The position numbers and the translations under genes were made by a program. The notes beneath the pieces were generated by a model, which saw nothing but the letters and a program-made list of their open reading frames with translations, did no database searches and was not told the origin of the DNA. This document shows positions 1-10,492 of a DNA stretch of 64,000 nucleotides, in pieces. Every line of letters begins with the position of its first letter. The stretch's first letter is position 1. Origin of the DNA: Favolaschia claudopus (Eukaryota; Basidiomycota; Agaricomycetes; Agaricales; Mycenaceae); assembly GCA_037176885.1 (NCBI GenBank), contig JAWWNJ010000034.1, positions 806,001 to 870,000 of the forward strand. Reading direction: 5' to 3'.

Positions 1-676
1 GAAGCGACAAGTGAACGTACCTGTTTCCAATGATACATCTCCGAGCGCGATATATGTGTCGGCAAGCTTCAACTGCACATCATCGTCCGCGCCGTCATTT
101 TCACTCTGGCGCACGTATATCGCGCGCGCAAGATCGAGGACTTCCCAGGCTGCGTTGAAGTCATCTTCAGGTTCCCCATCGTCTTCCCCTTCGGCCTCTG
201 CTTCGTCCCCCGCCTCGACCTCTTCCGCCGCGATATCCTTGAGATCCACCTCGGTGTCCTCCGCATCGCCACTGAACGACAAAATCGGTCCATTGGTCGA
301 GCTCGACTCCGCTTTGAGCCACTCAGATCTTGGCAATCACAAGGAGAGGGACGATAGCAACTCACCCTGCGCATCCTCGGCTTCATTTTCCGGTTGGTCT
401 TTCCCTAGAACCGAGCTCTGCGAGATAGCATTCTCCAGCAGCGCTTTACCATAGGAAAAGTAGAGATCAGCCGTCTCAGGCGCGTCGTCGCCGCATTTCT
501 TTGTACTGAACCAGAGACGCGTCAAACGAGGCATATTTGGTGGTAAACGCGACATACATGAGCTCGAGGGCGGTGGCATAGTGGTCGACAGCTTGCTCAT
601 ACTTTTCGAGCGCAAAGGCGCGTTTTCCTTGCTCGACCGCTTCTTCGAGTGACATCTCTTTGCTTACATCGGCCAT
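1..676 (-). CDS. NASP/Sim3/Hif1-type TPR histone chaperone (5' part; 3' end outside window)
   Basis: The encoded protein begins MADVSKEMSLEEAVEQGKRA and holds a first TPR with the SHNi-TPR character of NASP-family H3-H4 chaperones, which escort histones to the nucleus. A first intron (506-557) joins ..ALEL to ITKKCGDDAPETADLYF, and a second near 303-363 leads into an acidic stretch rich in Glu and Asp (typical histone-binding insertion). After it comes a second TPR region ending LADTYIALGDVSLET, which is a family signature. A gtacgt donor follows at the window edge, so the C-terminal TPRs and nuclear-signal tail lie outside. The start at 676 is chosen because family homology begins there; upstream in-frame sequence looks non-coding. 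The transcript runs off the left edge. The assignment is by motif recognition; family identity is fairly sure. Confidence 0.8.
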
Positions 677-1023
677 GGAAGTATCTCTGGAGAACGTTAA
701 GAGGCATAGAGAACAGGCGCGATTACTGACGAAGCCATTAGAGTCTAGTCGTGGTGGTGATGGTGGTAAGAAAGAAAGCGCGTTTGACGCGTCACGGTCA
801 AGTGACTCAAGTCGAAACAAAGCTTCGGAACGAAGGAAAAGAAACTAGGGTTATATTATACCTACAAAGATAAATAGCTAGCTAGTCTACAAACGAATGC
901 GTCCCATGGATTGATTCAAAGTCAAAGCAAAAGTATAAGTATGTACGTAGCTCGAAAAATTGCATGCATATAAGTGAGTGTGTATGAAAGCGCGTAGCAA
1001 ATGTAAGATGAAGAGCGTAGTGG
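677..1023. other. Intergenic, 5' of the NASP-type gene and 3' of the AP180 gene
   Basis: No gene is seen. GTCAC at 791-795 and GTGAC at 802-806 form a loose inverted pair about 115-130 nt upstream of the NASP start codon, resembling pairs seen before other genes in this window. The rest would be the AP180 3' UTR and is AT-richer than the coding DNA. Confidence 0.5.
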
Positions 1024-4000
1024 TCATATCAAGGACGCGTTTTGCTGCTGCTGCTGACCTTGCTGAGGATTCCCGAACGCAGGAGAGCCAGACCCAAAAG
1101 CACCACCACCAAACAGACTCGCCCCACCGCCAAACGCACCCGTTTGCCCCGTAGGCATCGCGCCAAAAGCCCCCGTTTGCCCAGGCATCCCTCCAGCGGA
1201 CATGGGTCCGGCACCCGTAGGCATCGTACCCATGGGAGGCATAGCCATGGACGCACGGAATGGATTTGCTGCACCGCCCGTCATCTGAGGCCGTAGTCCG
1301 ACGCCCAGACTGCTCCCTCCAAATGCGCCAGTGGAGTTTGTTCCTCCCGCCCCACCAAACCCGCCCCCTGGCGACGAACCCATGCCAAACCCGCCCATCA
1401 AGTTTGCGGGTGAAGCACCAGACGTAGGGCTCATCATCGACCCACCGGCACCAAAGAACCCCGTCTGCTGCGCGTTCATACTCGACGGCGTGCTACCAGT
1501 GACCGCTGGCGTTGCCGGCGCTGAGCCCGGGATCGATGGTAATGCCTCCAACAAGCTCGCTCCAAACGACGACGATGGCTTGAACGCCTTAACAGCGCTA
1601 CCCGTAGGTTGTGTCGTTAGAGGTGAACTCGTTCCTGTCGTCGGGGCACCGGAGTTGAGCGCCGAATTGGCAGGATTGAAAGCAGATACAGTCGGACTGA
1701 AGCTCCCGGAACTTGCGCCAAATGGAGGCGAAAACGACGACGAAAGAGAGGGCGAGCTGCTCGTTCCCGTCGACGAAGACGTGCCCGTAAACGATCCAAA
1801 CAACGAAGACCCCGCATTGCTCGTCCCCGTCGTATTGCTCGCCGAACTCCCAAGCCCATTTGCACCCCCACCCGATTTGTTGAACGTAAACTCGCTCGCC
1901 ACGCTGGATATATCCGTTTCCCCAGGCCCCAGAGCACTCTGACTGTAATCAAACGCCTTAGTCGTGCTCCCGCCAAAGCCCGTCGCCTGCGTCTTGATTT
2001 GCTGCTGCTGCTCTTGCTGTTGTTGCTGCTGCTGCTGGAACTGCTGGAATTGCTGCTGCTGCGTACCCATCGCAATCTCCATGAGCGTGGGTTGTTTAGG
2101 CACAGGCGGTACCTCCTCAGGCCTAGGCGCAGGCTGTCCAAACGGATTTCGCGTCCCCGTTTGATGTGTCTTGACCGGCTGAAGTCCGCTGCCCGTCTGC
2201 GAAGGTGCGAGAGCACTAAGCGGCGCAGACGCTGGACGTGGAATAGCAGCTGCCCCGCCGGCGTTAACACCGTTATTGTTGTTCCCAAGAGCAAATGGCG
2301 GTACAGCGGGCATCGAACTTGAATTTGACCCAAATCCAGAAAGTGCCGCGGGTCCCGTCCCTTGCGAGAACATCATGCTCGCACGGAATGGATTCGCAGC
2401 ACCTGCACCGCCCGTCATGTGTGGTCGTAGGAAGGGAGGTTGTTGTTGCGGCGGTTGCGATACTGCACCCATATTACCGACACCTGCCCCAGGATTGACA
2501 CCCGCGCCACCACCAAACGTAGGCCCAGCCGACAAACTTCCCATCCCAGTCATCATCGGCGGAGGCACCGCAACGTTCCCATATGCACTCGCACGGAACG
2601 GATTCGCGGCGCCACCCGTCATCTGAGGACGCAGCCCGACTCCAAGACCGCCGCCGCCAACTGTCGGTTGCGATTGTTGGAACGCCCCCGTCGGTTGACC
2701 AAATGCGCCCATCCCCATCCCAGTCGCCTGCGCGGCAAGCGGACCAACGGTCGACATCGGTCGCTGGAAGGGATTGAAGCCCGTAGCTTGTGGCTGCATG
2801 CCGAACATCCCTGTTTGTTGTGGAAGCTGGAGCTGCGGTTGACCGTTCGGGACTTGGAAAGCTTGATTTTGGAATGCGCCTAAAGTAAATGAGGATTTAG
2901 GTAGTACAAGAACGCTCAGACGACAAACCGGTAGGTTGAGGTCCGAACGCTCCCTGTTGTTGCGGGAAGCCTGTTGCTTGCGCCTGCATACGTTGAAACG
3001 GATTCGGATTTTGAGCATTTTGCTGGAAGTACGCCGTGTTCGGACTGTTCAAGATCAGCATGCGAAACATTGACAGACAAAAAAAAAGACCTATTCGTCG
3101 CGGGATTGAACATCGTCGGCTGGGTATCTTCAATCGCAGCGAAAAAGTCGACGAGCACGTCTGGTGTTTTCGCTCCGTTGACGCTGCCGTTGGCGTTAGT
3201 CGCTGAGGTGTCGGGTTTGGGGGCAGAAGAGGAAGAAGCAGAAGCTGGCAGGGCGGGTACAGGTGGCGTTTCGCTCTTCGCTGGAGCACCTTTGCCGCCG
3301 CGCCTGGTAGCTTCCTTGTTCGTCTTGTACTCGATGCGGTTCTGCTCGAATTGGGGGTCGTCCAGGTATTCTTGCAGTGCACCGGCCAAAGATACGGGGG
3401 CCTATACGGCGCGTCAGGTGCGGAAAACTGACTGGGAAAGCGACGACGCACATGCTTCAGGTTCGGCACAGGGACGTTGAGGAGGTTTTGTAGTTTCCGT
3501 GCGACACCTAAATACTCCACGACGAGCTCGGTTTGAGCGCAAAAATGGCGGTAGATGGTAAGGGCCTAAAACACAGTCAGTAGTCTTGCAGTCAAAATAA
3601 AGAGAGTCGTACTTCAGTTGCGTCGACATGGGACATTTCAAAGTAGTGCTCCAGAAGATTGATTACGCCTATAAGTCGCGTTAGAAAGATCTGAAAAGAT
3701 AGGAAAACACCACCGGAGGCAAAAACAGGCAGAAAATCGAAATGAGTGCATCTGGCTTTGCTTTCTCTCGCTTCGCCAGTCCAGACGCATTCATCTCTGG
3801 TTTCGCGTTATGCTTCTGGTGTTACGCACCTTCATTCCCCGCCTGGAATAGAATCAGCAAATCCTTGACGAGCATCCGGAGGGCCGTCAGGGTGAGCTGG
3901 TCTTCTAAGTCGTCCAGATAAAAGCGACAAGCGACGAGTGTATCGATCATGCGATGTACAGCGCGTGTTTCACGCAAAAGGCCCTTTTCTACCGTCATCG

Positions 4001-4584
4001 AGCGAAGTTTGCGGCCAGTCAGGGTCTTGCTTCGCTGCAAATTGGGAGTGCTGTGAAGCATTAGCACAAGATAGTTTAGCATTTCTAATCCACGCACCCA
4101 TTCACAGCCGCCGTTGTACGCGCATCGCGATTTGTGTCCGACTGAACCTTGATAGCGTCGTGCTTGAGATCTCGATATGCATGTATCCTCGCCTCCATAT
4201 ACGCCGCATAGTTCTGCAGGTTTTCCGGCGGCGAATAACCTGTAAATCACCAGCATTACTTCCAATGACGCACTGAATTCATCCTTACTCACCATCCCAA
4301 TTCCCCGCGCTCACATTGTGCAAGCGGAGCACTTGAGAACCACTGAGATAACTGAGCACATTGTCTGTACTCCCGTTCCGAATCATAGTGTGTAGCACAA
4401 TGAGAGCTTTGAAGACGATGATGGCATTCGGTTCGCGGAAACGCGGGGACAAAGCCCTGCAGACATCGTGTACGGCTCCGCCGTCGTCCCAGGTCGCGGC
4501 GATGATGGGGTCCAAGTATTTCGCCTTCGGAGGGGCGGCCTTGGGCTTGCACGCAAGCTTAACCACCTTGTCGTAGGAGCTCAT
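1024..4584 (-). CDS. AP180/CALM-type clathrin adaptor (ANTH domain, NPF repeats), Yap1801/Yap1802-like
   Basis: This is an endocytic adaptor that binds PI(4,5)P2 and clathrin at the plasma membrane. The N-terminal exon (start 4584, MSSYDKVVKLACKPKA) opens the ANTH domain, with VFKALIVLHTMIRNG and, after introns, GYSPPENLQNYAAYMEAR, LRSMTVEKGLLRE and LTIYRHFCAQTE. The domain spans roughly residues 1-280 over several exons between 2890 and 4584. The last exon (about 1024-2880) encodes a Gly/Gln/Thr-rich tail with at least six NPF motifs (NPFQ, NPFR, NPFG), the ligands of EH domains in Ede1/Pan1-type partners. It also has a poly-Gln run near 2000-2075 and a repeated LRPQMTGGAANPFRAS unit. Yeast Yap1801 and Yap1802 have the same ANTH-plus-NPF plan. 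The start is the first ATG of the ANTH-coding frame; the frame's upstream extension has only TTG. The exact internal splice pattern was not fully resolved. Confidence 0.88.
1245..2645 (-). repeat. Three dispersed internal copies of the LRPQMTGGAANPFRAS coding unit
   Basis: Near-identical DNA segments at about 1250-1300, 2376-2430 and 2587-2640 encode LRP(Q/H)MTGGA(GA)ANPFRAS. They lie in the NPF-rich tail of the AP180-like gene and look like internal duplications that multiply an EH-domain-binding motif. Confidence 0.7.
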
Positions 4585-4786
4585 AGCCGGGAACAAGCCG
4601 CAAAGTCACACTGTCACACAGATTTTCCTCACGAAACGGATATGTGGTCATCTAGAAAATCTCTGGCAAGGTCTATATTGAAGTGAACAAAGCCGAAGAG
4701 TGTATGGATACATGAATGTAGATGTACAGTTTGCGAGAACGCGGAGTCATTTATGTCCAAGTGGGGGAAGAAAAATATTTTCCTTT

Positions 4787-5767
4787 TCAGTACCTCGAAG
4801 ACGTGTACGAGCGTTGACTGGGACGATCATAAGCATAATCATCGATGCTTCTAGATCGCCTGCCTCGGTGGGTGCGGTGGTGACGATGAGAGCGATGACC
4901 GGAACCAGTCGTGATAACGATAGTCTGCGGTTGGGAAGGACGGGTATGTGGGTAGTGGCTTTGCGGCATCATGTATTGGCCGCCTTGGCCTCCCATATAT
5001 TGGCCCTGTACAGCTTGGGGCATCATAGGCTGTATGCCGCCCTGCGACATGTATTGGCCGCCGCCGACACCTTGTGTCTGAGCGCCAGAAGGTTGCGCCA
5101 TACCGTATCCCGGTGTCGAAAGCGTTCTAGCTCGAGATATCACGATAGGCGCCTGAGCAGAGCCGTTGTAGGGAACATGGGTGGCTAAAGGAGCCTGCTG
5201 ATTCGGATACGCGGCTGGAGGAGCTGCGGGAATGGGTTGCTGAATGCCCATAGGCTGGGCAGCTATCGGCTGAGTGGTGGAAAGTTGTTTTGCGTTAGCA
5301 ACTTGAGGTTGGCCGGTAGCGACCGGCTGCTGCATCGCAGCTGGCTGGGGTTGCGTCTCGACTACAGGCGGAGTCGCGCCTACAGGTTCAGGTACCGCGG
5401 GCGGATTCGCAGCAACAGGTTCAGCCACAGGTTGGGGAACCGGTTGACCAGTCGCGACAGGCTGAATCGGAGGTTCAGCTGAGACGGACTGAGTTGTAGC
5501 CATGGGCAAAGGTTGATTCATGGTGCCTGCAGCCATGGGCTGCGATTGGTTCATCGGCATCATCATGGGTTGGCTCCCGGCCATAGGCATTCCAGCACCG
5601 CCGTTCGAATACTGTCCAGGCATCTGCATCTGCATAGGCACCGAGTTGGGGGCATACATAACCCCTGGAGCAGCTACAGAGCCAGGATAACCGTTGCCGA
5701 TACCTTGCATCGGAGGGGGGATGGGAGAGACACGTCCGACGATCTGCGCGCCTGGGTATTGCTGCAT
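4787..5767 (-). CDS. Pro/Gln/Met-rich low-complexity protein, function unknown
   Basis: A single open frame of 326 residues starts with ATG at 5767 and lies upstream of and in the same direction as the AP180 gene, 202 nt from its start. The sequence is dominated by Gln, Pro, Met, Ala and Gly, with loosely repeated units such as QPVATGQP and PMQMQMPGQ in the first 250 residues. The C-terminus is basic and His/Arg/Ser-rich (HRSHRHHRTHRGRRSRS) and ends in SSRY. There is no signal peptide, membrane helix or recognisable domain. The composition suggests a disordered scaffold or RNA-associated protein, but this is inference from composition only. The lack of stop codons over almost 1 kb and the coherent composition support a real gene. 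Confidence 0.65.
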   Translation of the reverse strand: MQQYPGAQIVGRVSPIPPPMQGIGNGYPGSVAAPGVMYAPNSVPMQMQMPGQYSNGGAGMPMAGSQPMMMPMNQSQPMAAGTMNQPLPMATTQSVSAEPPIQPVATGQPVPQPVAEPVAANPPAVPEPVGATPPVVETQPQPAAMQQPVATGQPQVANAKQLSTTQPIAAQPMGIQQPIPAAPPAAYPNQQAPLATHVPYNGSAQAPIVISRARTLSTPGYGMAQPSGAQTQGVGGGQYMSQGGIQPMMPQAVQGQYMGGQGGQYMMPQSHYPHTRPSQPQTIVITTGSGHRSHRHHRTHRGRRSRSIDDYAYDRPSQRSYTSSRY

Positions 5768-7440
5768 TGAGGGTGAAGGGGGAATAACAGATAGATAGAG
5801 GGGGGAGGGAAATTTTCAAAAGAGCTTCAATATAGAGAAGATGAGCGGCTTAGATCGTCATAATCCACGTCGAGACTCGAGAAGACCCAGGTTGGAGCAG
5901 AAGGACCTTCGCCGAACCGGCGCGTCGAACTCGGAGGGTTGAATCAAAGTCATGGCATTCTTGTGTATCAAATCCAAGAGTTGCTCGCCCGGCGGTTTGG
6001 GGTACTTGCAGTCAACTTGAATACCACGATTCCATGGATCCAAGGCCAGGACCGAGAAATTGCTGGAATTCGGGAACTTGATATTCTTCAGCCCAGGGGC
6101 CAGTTGTACCCAGAGACACATTTTCCCTGCCTTCAGACTACAGGCAGCCGAAGACGCTTGAAGTTGAACTGAGAGAACACGGAGAGGACTCGGGCTCGAA
6201 AGTCGAAGAACTGCAAGTTGACAACTGTTGAGGAGCATATAGGTTCGGATCAAGCCTCCCCCTCCCCATAACACCTCATAACACTCACGTCACCCGTACG
6301 GACACAATTCCGAGTTACGTAGTCCGGATCGAAGAAGGCTTGTTCCGAGACTACGTAAGGCACGCGTGGGTACATACTGTAAGCTCCACGTGGCGTTCAT
6401 TTGCACAGTGGCTGTGTCGAGCAGTTTCAACCCGATTCGTCGTTTGGTCACTTTCCATATCTCGCTCACAGAGCTAGTCCGACTGTTGCTATCTACAAAA
6501 TGCTCAACGTTACTCCTGCATAATGATGGAACTTCCAAACGTCTTTCTCCCGCTACTTCCCCAGCATCGAATGACTGGCAGCGGGGCTCGAGGGTGGAGC
6601 GCTTACAAAATTTCCTCCATTCAGTCTAAGGAAGAATTGGTATGTGAGCAGTTCCAGATGTCGGGGATACATGGGTGACCGTTGGCTTAGACCCAGAAAT
6701 TTATTCGTCAGCCTCAACCCTAAATACAGTTTCCCCTCGGCATCAAACACCATACGGTGACTCTATTACGAGTGACGATATGGACCACCTCCATGCTGCA
6801 TACTGAATGGCATGGCAACTGGGCATTACCTCTGTCTGTGCTTGGTCTGCGCAGTGCATAAAAAGTCCCCTGCTCCACAATTCAATCTCGGTCTCCCTGC
6901 TCATAGTTGTTTTAGCCTATGCATGGGCTTTTTACGAAGCTTTCCCGAATCCCCGAGACGCTGACGCAAGTGGTGACTTTCTCAAGTGGTGATGAGGAGC
7001 GCTGGAGAACATCTACTTTTCGAGTTGCTGGAGATTTCGATTGTGTGAGGTCGTCCCCGGCCACCGTTGGACTCTCCGCCCGAGATCTTTGCGTGAGTGG
7101 ACCTGCTTTCAGGGAACTCGAGGGAATTGTGTCTTGGATGCAGCTGTCAGCCTGAATTGGATAAAGATATCCTGGCATTTTATGCCCGGTGTATTAGGGT
7201 GTATTGGTGCGTCACAATAATTGATATGGTTATGCCCGCCTTTTTAACTTCTGGGTCTGACTCTCCCCTCCTCCAGTTCCTGGTATGGATCCATAGATCT
7301 GCCTTGCCGCGCAAAACTTAGAAGGACCCACATTACGTCATCATGAGGTCGCCGTGCGCCGCTTTGACAGCGATCAACTTCCAAGCTATAAGTACGCGAC
7401 AGAGCGGCCTGGATTGGCTACAAAGTCTCCCTCAACTCCC
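5768..7440. other. 1.7 kb without an identifiable gene; possible unrecognised or decayed minus-strand gene at about 5870-6760
   Basis: Minus-strand pieces look exon-like. One is an open stretch ending near 5858 (with CKYPKPPGEQLLDLIHKN). A second at about 6300-6500 can be read through several GT...AG candidates. A third at about 6650-6753 (MYPRHLELLTYQFF) is followed by a gtaagc donor. No single splice pattern restores one frame over the whole stretch and no family is recognised. The part from 6800 to 7440 would hold the promoter of the downstream mannitol-1-phosphate dehydrogenase. A CRE-like TTACGTCAT lies at 7333-7341, about 100 nt before its ATG. Confidence 0.35.
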
Positions 7441-8804
7441 ATGTCGATAAAACCCCGCGCCATCCACTTTGGAGCCGGTAAGTATTCTTCACCGCGTACT
7501 TCGCCGATGTTAATAACTTCGCAGGCAACATTGGCCGTGGCTTCATTGCGCCACTTCTCTCTACTTCTGGCTACCATGTCGTCTTCACCGACGTCGACAA
7601 ATCCCTTATCGACGCCATAAATCAGCAGCGCGCCTACGGCGTGCACATTCTCGACAGCACTAGCGACGATGCTGTCAATGGGGATAACGGCAGTCTCCAC
7701 TCGTCGTCATCGTCGGCATCCTTGTCGACGTTGTCGTCCGTTTCCACCGTTTCCACTGCCGAGGTCCACGAAATCAAACACGTCAAGGGCGTCCTCTCCA
7801 CTACAGACGCTCTTATCCACGAAATCGAGCACCCGAAACTAAAGCTCATCACCACCGCAGTCGGTCTCCCCGTCATCGACAAAATCGCCCCCACCATCGC
7901 CAACGGTATCAAGGCGCGTCGCAAAGCCGGCGGCGGCCCGATCAACATCATCGCCTGCGAGAACGCGATCGGTGCCACCGCGAAGCTCGCCGAGAAGGTT
8001 CGGGCCAAACTCGAAGGAGACGATGCAAAGTGGGCGGAGAAGAACGTCGGCTTCGCGAACTGCTCTGTTGACCGTATCGTCCCGCCCTTTGATCCCTCCG
8101 AACACGACGAGTCCAGTGAGCTCGACGTCGGCGTTGAGGCGTTCTACGAGTGGGTCGTCGAGAGTGGACCGCTCAAGCCAAATGGCGAGCTCGAGGTGCC
8201 AATAGAGGGCATGCGTTTGGCGGATAATCTCAAACCGTATAACGAGCGCAAGCTCTTCACGCTCAACACCGGACACGCTATCACCGCTTATCTGGGGCAT
8301 CTGAAAGGCCATGCCACCATCGCCGACAGCATCGCGGACGAAGAGATCCTCGTATGTGTGCGCGGCGCGCTTCTGAAGGAATCCGGCGTCGCACTATGCA
8401 AGCGCCATCCCGAGTACTTCAACGAGGAGCAGCATGCGGAATACGTGGAGAAGATCATCAAGCGGTTTGAGAATGCTGCCGTTAAGGACGATGTCGTGCG
8501 TGTGGGGCGACAGCCGTTGCGGAAGCTGGGGAAGGAGGATCGGTTGGTTGGCCCTGCGCGTATGTGTGTTGAGTATGGCATTGATGTCCGTTTCCTTGCG
8601 ACTGGGATTGCGGCGGCGCTGTGTTATGAGAACGACGAGGACGAGGACACGACTAAGATCAAGCAGGCGGTTTCGGACAAGGGCGTCGAAGGCTATATCA
8701 CGGAGCTCACCGAATTTGGAAAGGGAGGCGAAGGGGAAGTCGTCTTTGAGCGGATTGTGCAATCGTATAACGAGCTGAAGGGGGCTAAGTCCCAGAAGAA
8801 CTAG
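7441..8804 (+). CDS. mtlD: Mannitol-1-phosphate 5-dehydrogenase (438 aa)
   Basis: The enzyme interconverts fructose-6-phosphate and mannitol-1-phosphate with NAD(H) in the cytosol; this is the fungal route to mannitol. Exon 1 is 7441-7477 and the 47-nt intron is 7478-7524. Splicing rebuilds the N-terminal nucleotide-binding loop IHFGAGNIGRGF. Further family signatures are LLSTSGYHVVFTDVD, LITTAVGLPVI, INIIACENAIG, VGFANCSVDRIVPP and the active-site region KLFTLNTGHAITAYLGHLKG, which is characteristic of the MtlD branch of polyol-specific long-chain dehydrogenases. The protein is longer than bacterial MtlD (about 380 residues). Part of the excess is a Ser-rich insertion of roughly 45 residues after GVHILDS. 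The start is the ATG directly before the Rossmann strand. Confidence 0.92.
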
Positions 8805-9040
8805 GAAGTGACGGCGGTGGGCGAAATCCAATGGACAATCTTACTATTGTGGAATAAACAAATTGTACTCTAGACTACATTACGGATCGCTTTGTTAATT
8901 GTTATACCTATAGACTGAAACACATTGCGTTTCCCTTGACTGAAACAGTGGCGTCGGGATTCTGGCGCACAGTACCATCGAGAGTCCCAGTCGTCCTGGT
9001 GAAATCAACGTATGTTCGTAAAGTACACATGACAATGTTT

Positions 9041-9918
9041 TCAAGTTGAAATCCCAGCAACGGCTGCGATATCCGCCAACTCCGTCCCAACTACGATCTC
9101 GTAAATATATGAATCGTCGACCAAATTATTCTTCCCGCCGTACAACCCAAATTTGGGATCGACAGTGGGCCCCGGCCAGAAATTGCCGGCCAATTTCTGT
9201 GTGGTCTTTCCCGTAGAGGGGTCTGTCAGCGTCGACAGAGCACCGTTGAAGTACAATTGGAGGTAGCCTTTGGTTTGTGAGGTGTTGATGACGAAGCCAA
9301 AGCGATAGGCTGTCCCCATATTGAGTTGCTTGGCCCAGACTGAGTTGGCATTACCAACGGTAGGGTCCGGTTCCGCATTTAGGTGACTGGAGTGAAATTA
9401 ATTACACAAAATAGTAGAGTAGCGAAAAACTTGCATAGTATGATTAGCAGAACCGCTGGCGTCGTTACGGAAAACAAGGCAAGCTGGGATATTGGCCGTT
9501 GGGGTCGTCTTAGGGTCATAATTCTTCCTGCAAGTTACATGAACAAAATTGCAGCAGTCTGGGTCACCGCTCACCATTGCATCACGATAGTCTGGTAATC
9601 GACATTTTTCCACATAACATGATATCCAATGTAATAGGTCTTGTCGACCTCAGTCTTGCCCTTCAACAAGTGATACTCGGCGCGAGCGAAATGCTGCGCC
9701 TTGTGCACATGCGCTGCAGGGACGCCGTTCGGATCTGTAGCGGTTTTGAAATACGCCGAATCGTTCTGGCTTTGGCCAGAGGGCCATTGTGCATCGTCGT
9801 AACCGCCGAGATTCAGGAGACCAAGAGCACTTGTCTGGTCGCCCGCGGCAGCAGAGTACTTGACGAGAACGGTTCCCGAGACAAGGGGAAGGATCGCAAG
9901 AAAGAGAGACCAAATCAT
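9041..9918 (-). CDS. Secreted polysaccharide-lyase-like jelly-roll protein (260 aa)
   Basis: Three exons are resolved: 9575-9918, 9435-9527 and 9041-9386. Intron 1 (9528-9574) is GT-AG; intron 2 (9387-9434) is GC-AG (donor GCAAGT). Splicing gives a continuous 260-residue protein. It has a signal peptide (MIWSLFLAILPLVSG) followed by a beta-rich body with YYIGYHVMWKNVDYQT, IVMQWKNYDP and an end of the type FGLYGGKN...YEIVVGTEL. This pattern resembles concanavalin-A-like polysaccharide lyases that act on uronate polymers (PL14/PL20-type, such as fungal glucuronan lyase). The exact family and substrate cannot be fixed by eye. A TATA-like element lies about 45 nt upstream. The protein is likely extracellular. 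Confidence 0.65.
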
Positions 9919-9960
9919 GGTGCAGTGATTTTGAGTGCCGCTTCGATGATCATACCGCCT

Positions 9961-9966
9961 CTTATA
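9961..9966 (-). promoter_or_regulatory. TATA-like box of the secreted lyase-like gene
   Basis: On the minus strand this reads TATAAG, about 43-48 nt upstream of the ATG at 9918, in a position compatible with a core promoter and a short 5' UTR. Seen in sequence; function inferred. Confidence 0.4.
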
Positions 9967-10383
9967 CTAGTCCTAGCTCGGGTTACATAGCCAGATCATC
10001 CGACATTGAGGCAGAGACCTCAGAGACCGCAGTAAATTACAGCAGCGTGCACTCCCTTTACTCGGGGTAGGCAGAAAGTGATTGAAAATAAGTCCGCATC
10101 AGCACTCTTGTCTTCAAATTCAGCTCTGTATTTGCCAAGGATATTGACCACGGGTAGCAGGGTCGACTGTACTCAGTACAGAACCGGGTGAGTATCTTTT
10201 CTTTCGGTGGCGGGGCCGAATCATGGATGTGCATCGCAAATTAAACGCAACAGGGCCCTACCTTACGCCCAATGTTGGTAGTACCGTAAAGTGGTGTCCA
10301 AAAATACGGGCTCGCTTCCTCAGAATTTCTGTCCCAAAATAAGCGGTCAGAGCAAGGTTTTTGGTCAAGTCAAGCCACAAATT

Positions 10384-10406
10384 GTGACAAAGATGTGATG
10401 TGTCAC
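10384..10406 (+). promoter_or_regulatory. GTGACA...TGTCAC inverted repeat upstream of F-box-like gene
   Basis: The 6-nt arms (10384-10389 and 10401-10406) are perfectly complementary and separated by 11 nt, 87-109 nt before the ATG at 10493. Similar pairs occur before other genes in the window, so it may be a core promoter element or protein-binding site. Role inferred. Confidence 0.35.
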
Positions 10407-10492
10407 GCCCTTCCCGGTTTTCTCTTGCCTCTCATTGCCAAATTCCAGCAGAATACCCTCGCGTCGCCGCTGTAGCTGCTCTAGTGCTGTCA

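Larger units (their letters stand above)
9919..10492. other. Divergent intergenic region between the lyase-like and F-box-like genes
   Basis: No gene is seen. It holds the TATA-like element of the minus-strand gene and a GTGACA/TGTCAC inverted repeat (10384-10406) before the plus-strand F-box-like gene. An open frame reaches back to 10400 but begins with GTG and has no ATG before 10493. Confidence 0.5.

Noticed and set aside
1331..1942. Plus-strand frame of 203 codons
   Set aside because: Antisense of the Gly/Thr-rich AP180 tail; composition is explained by the complementary repeats.
10400..10492. N-terminal extension of the F-box-like gene
   Set aside because: The extended frame begins with GTG and contains no ATG; the Cys-motif start at 10493 is shared with the pseudogene copy.
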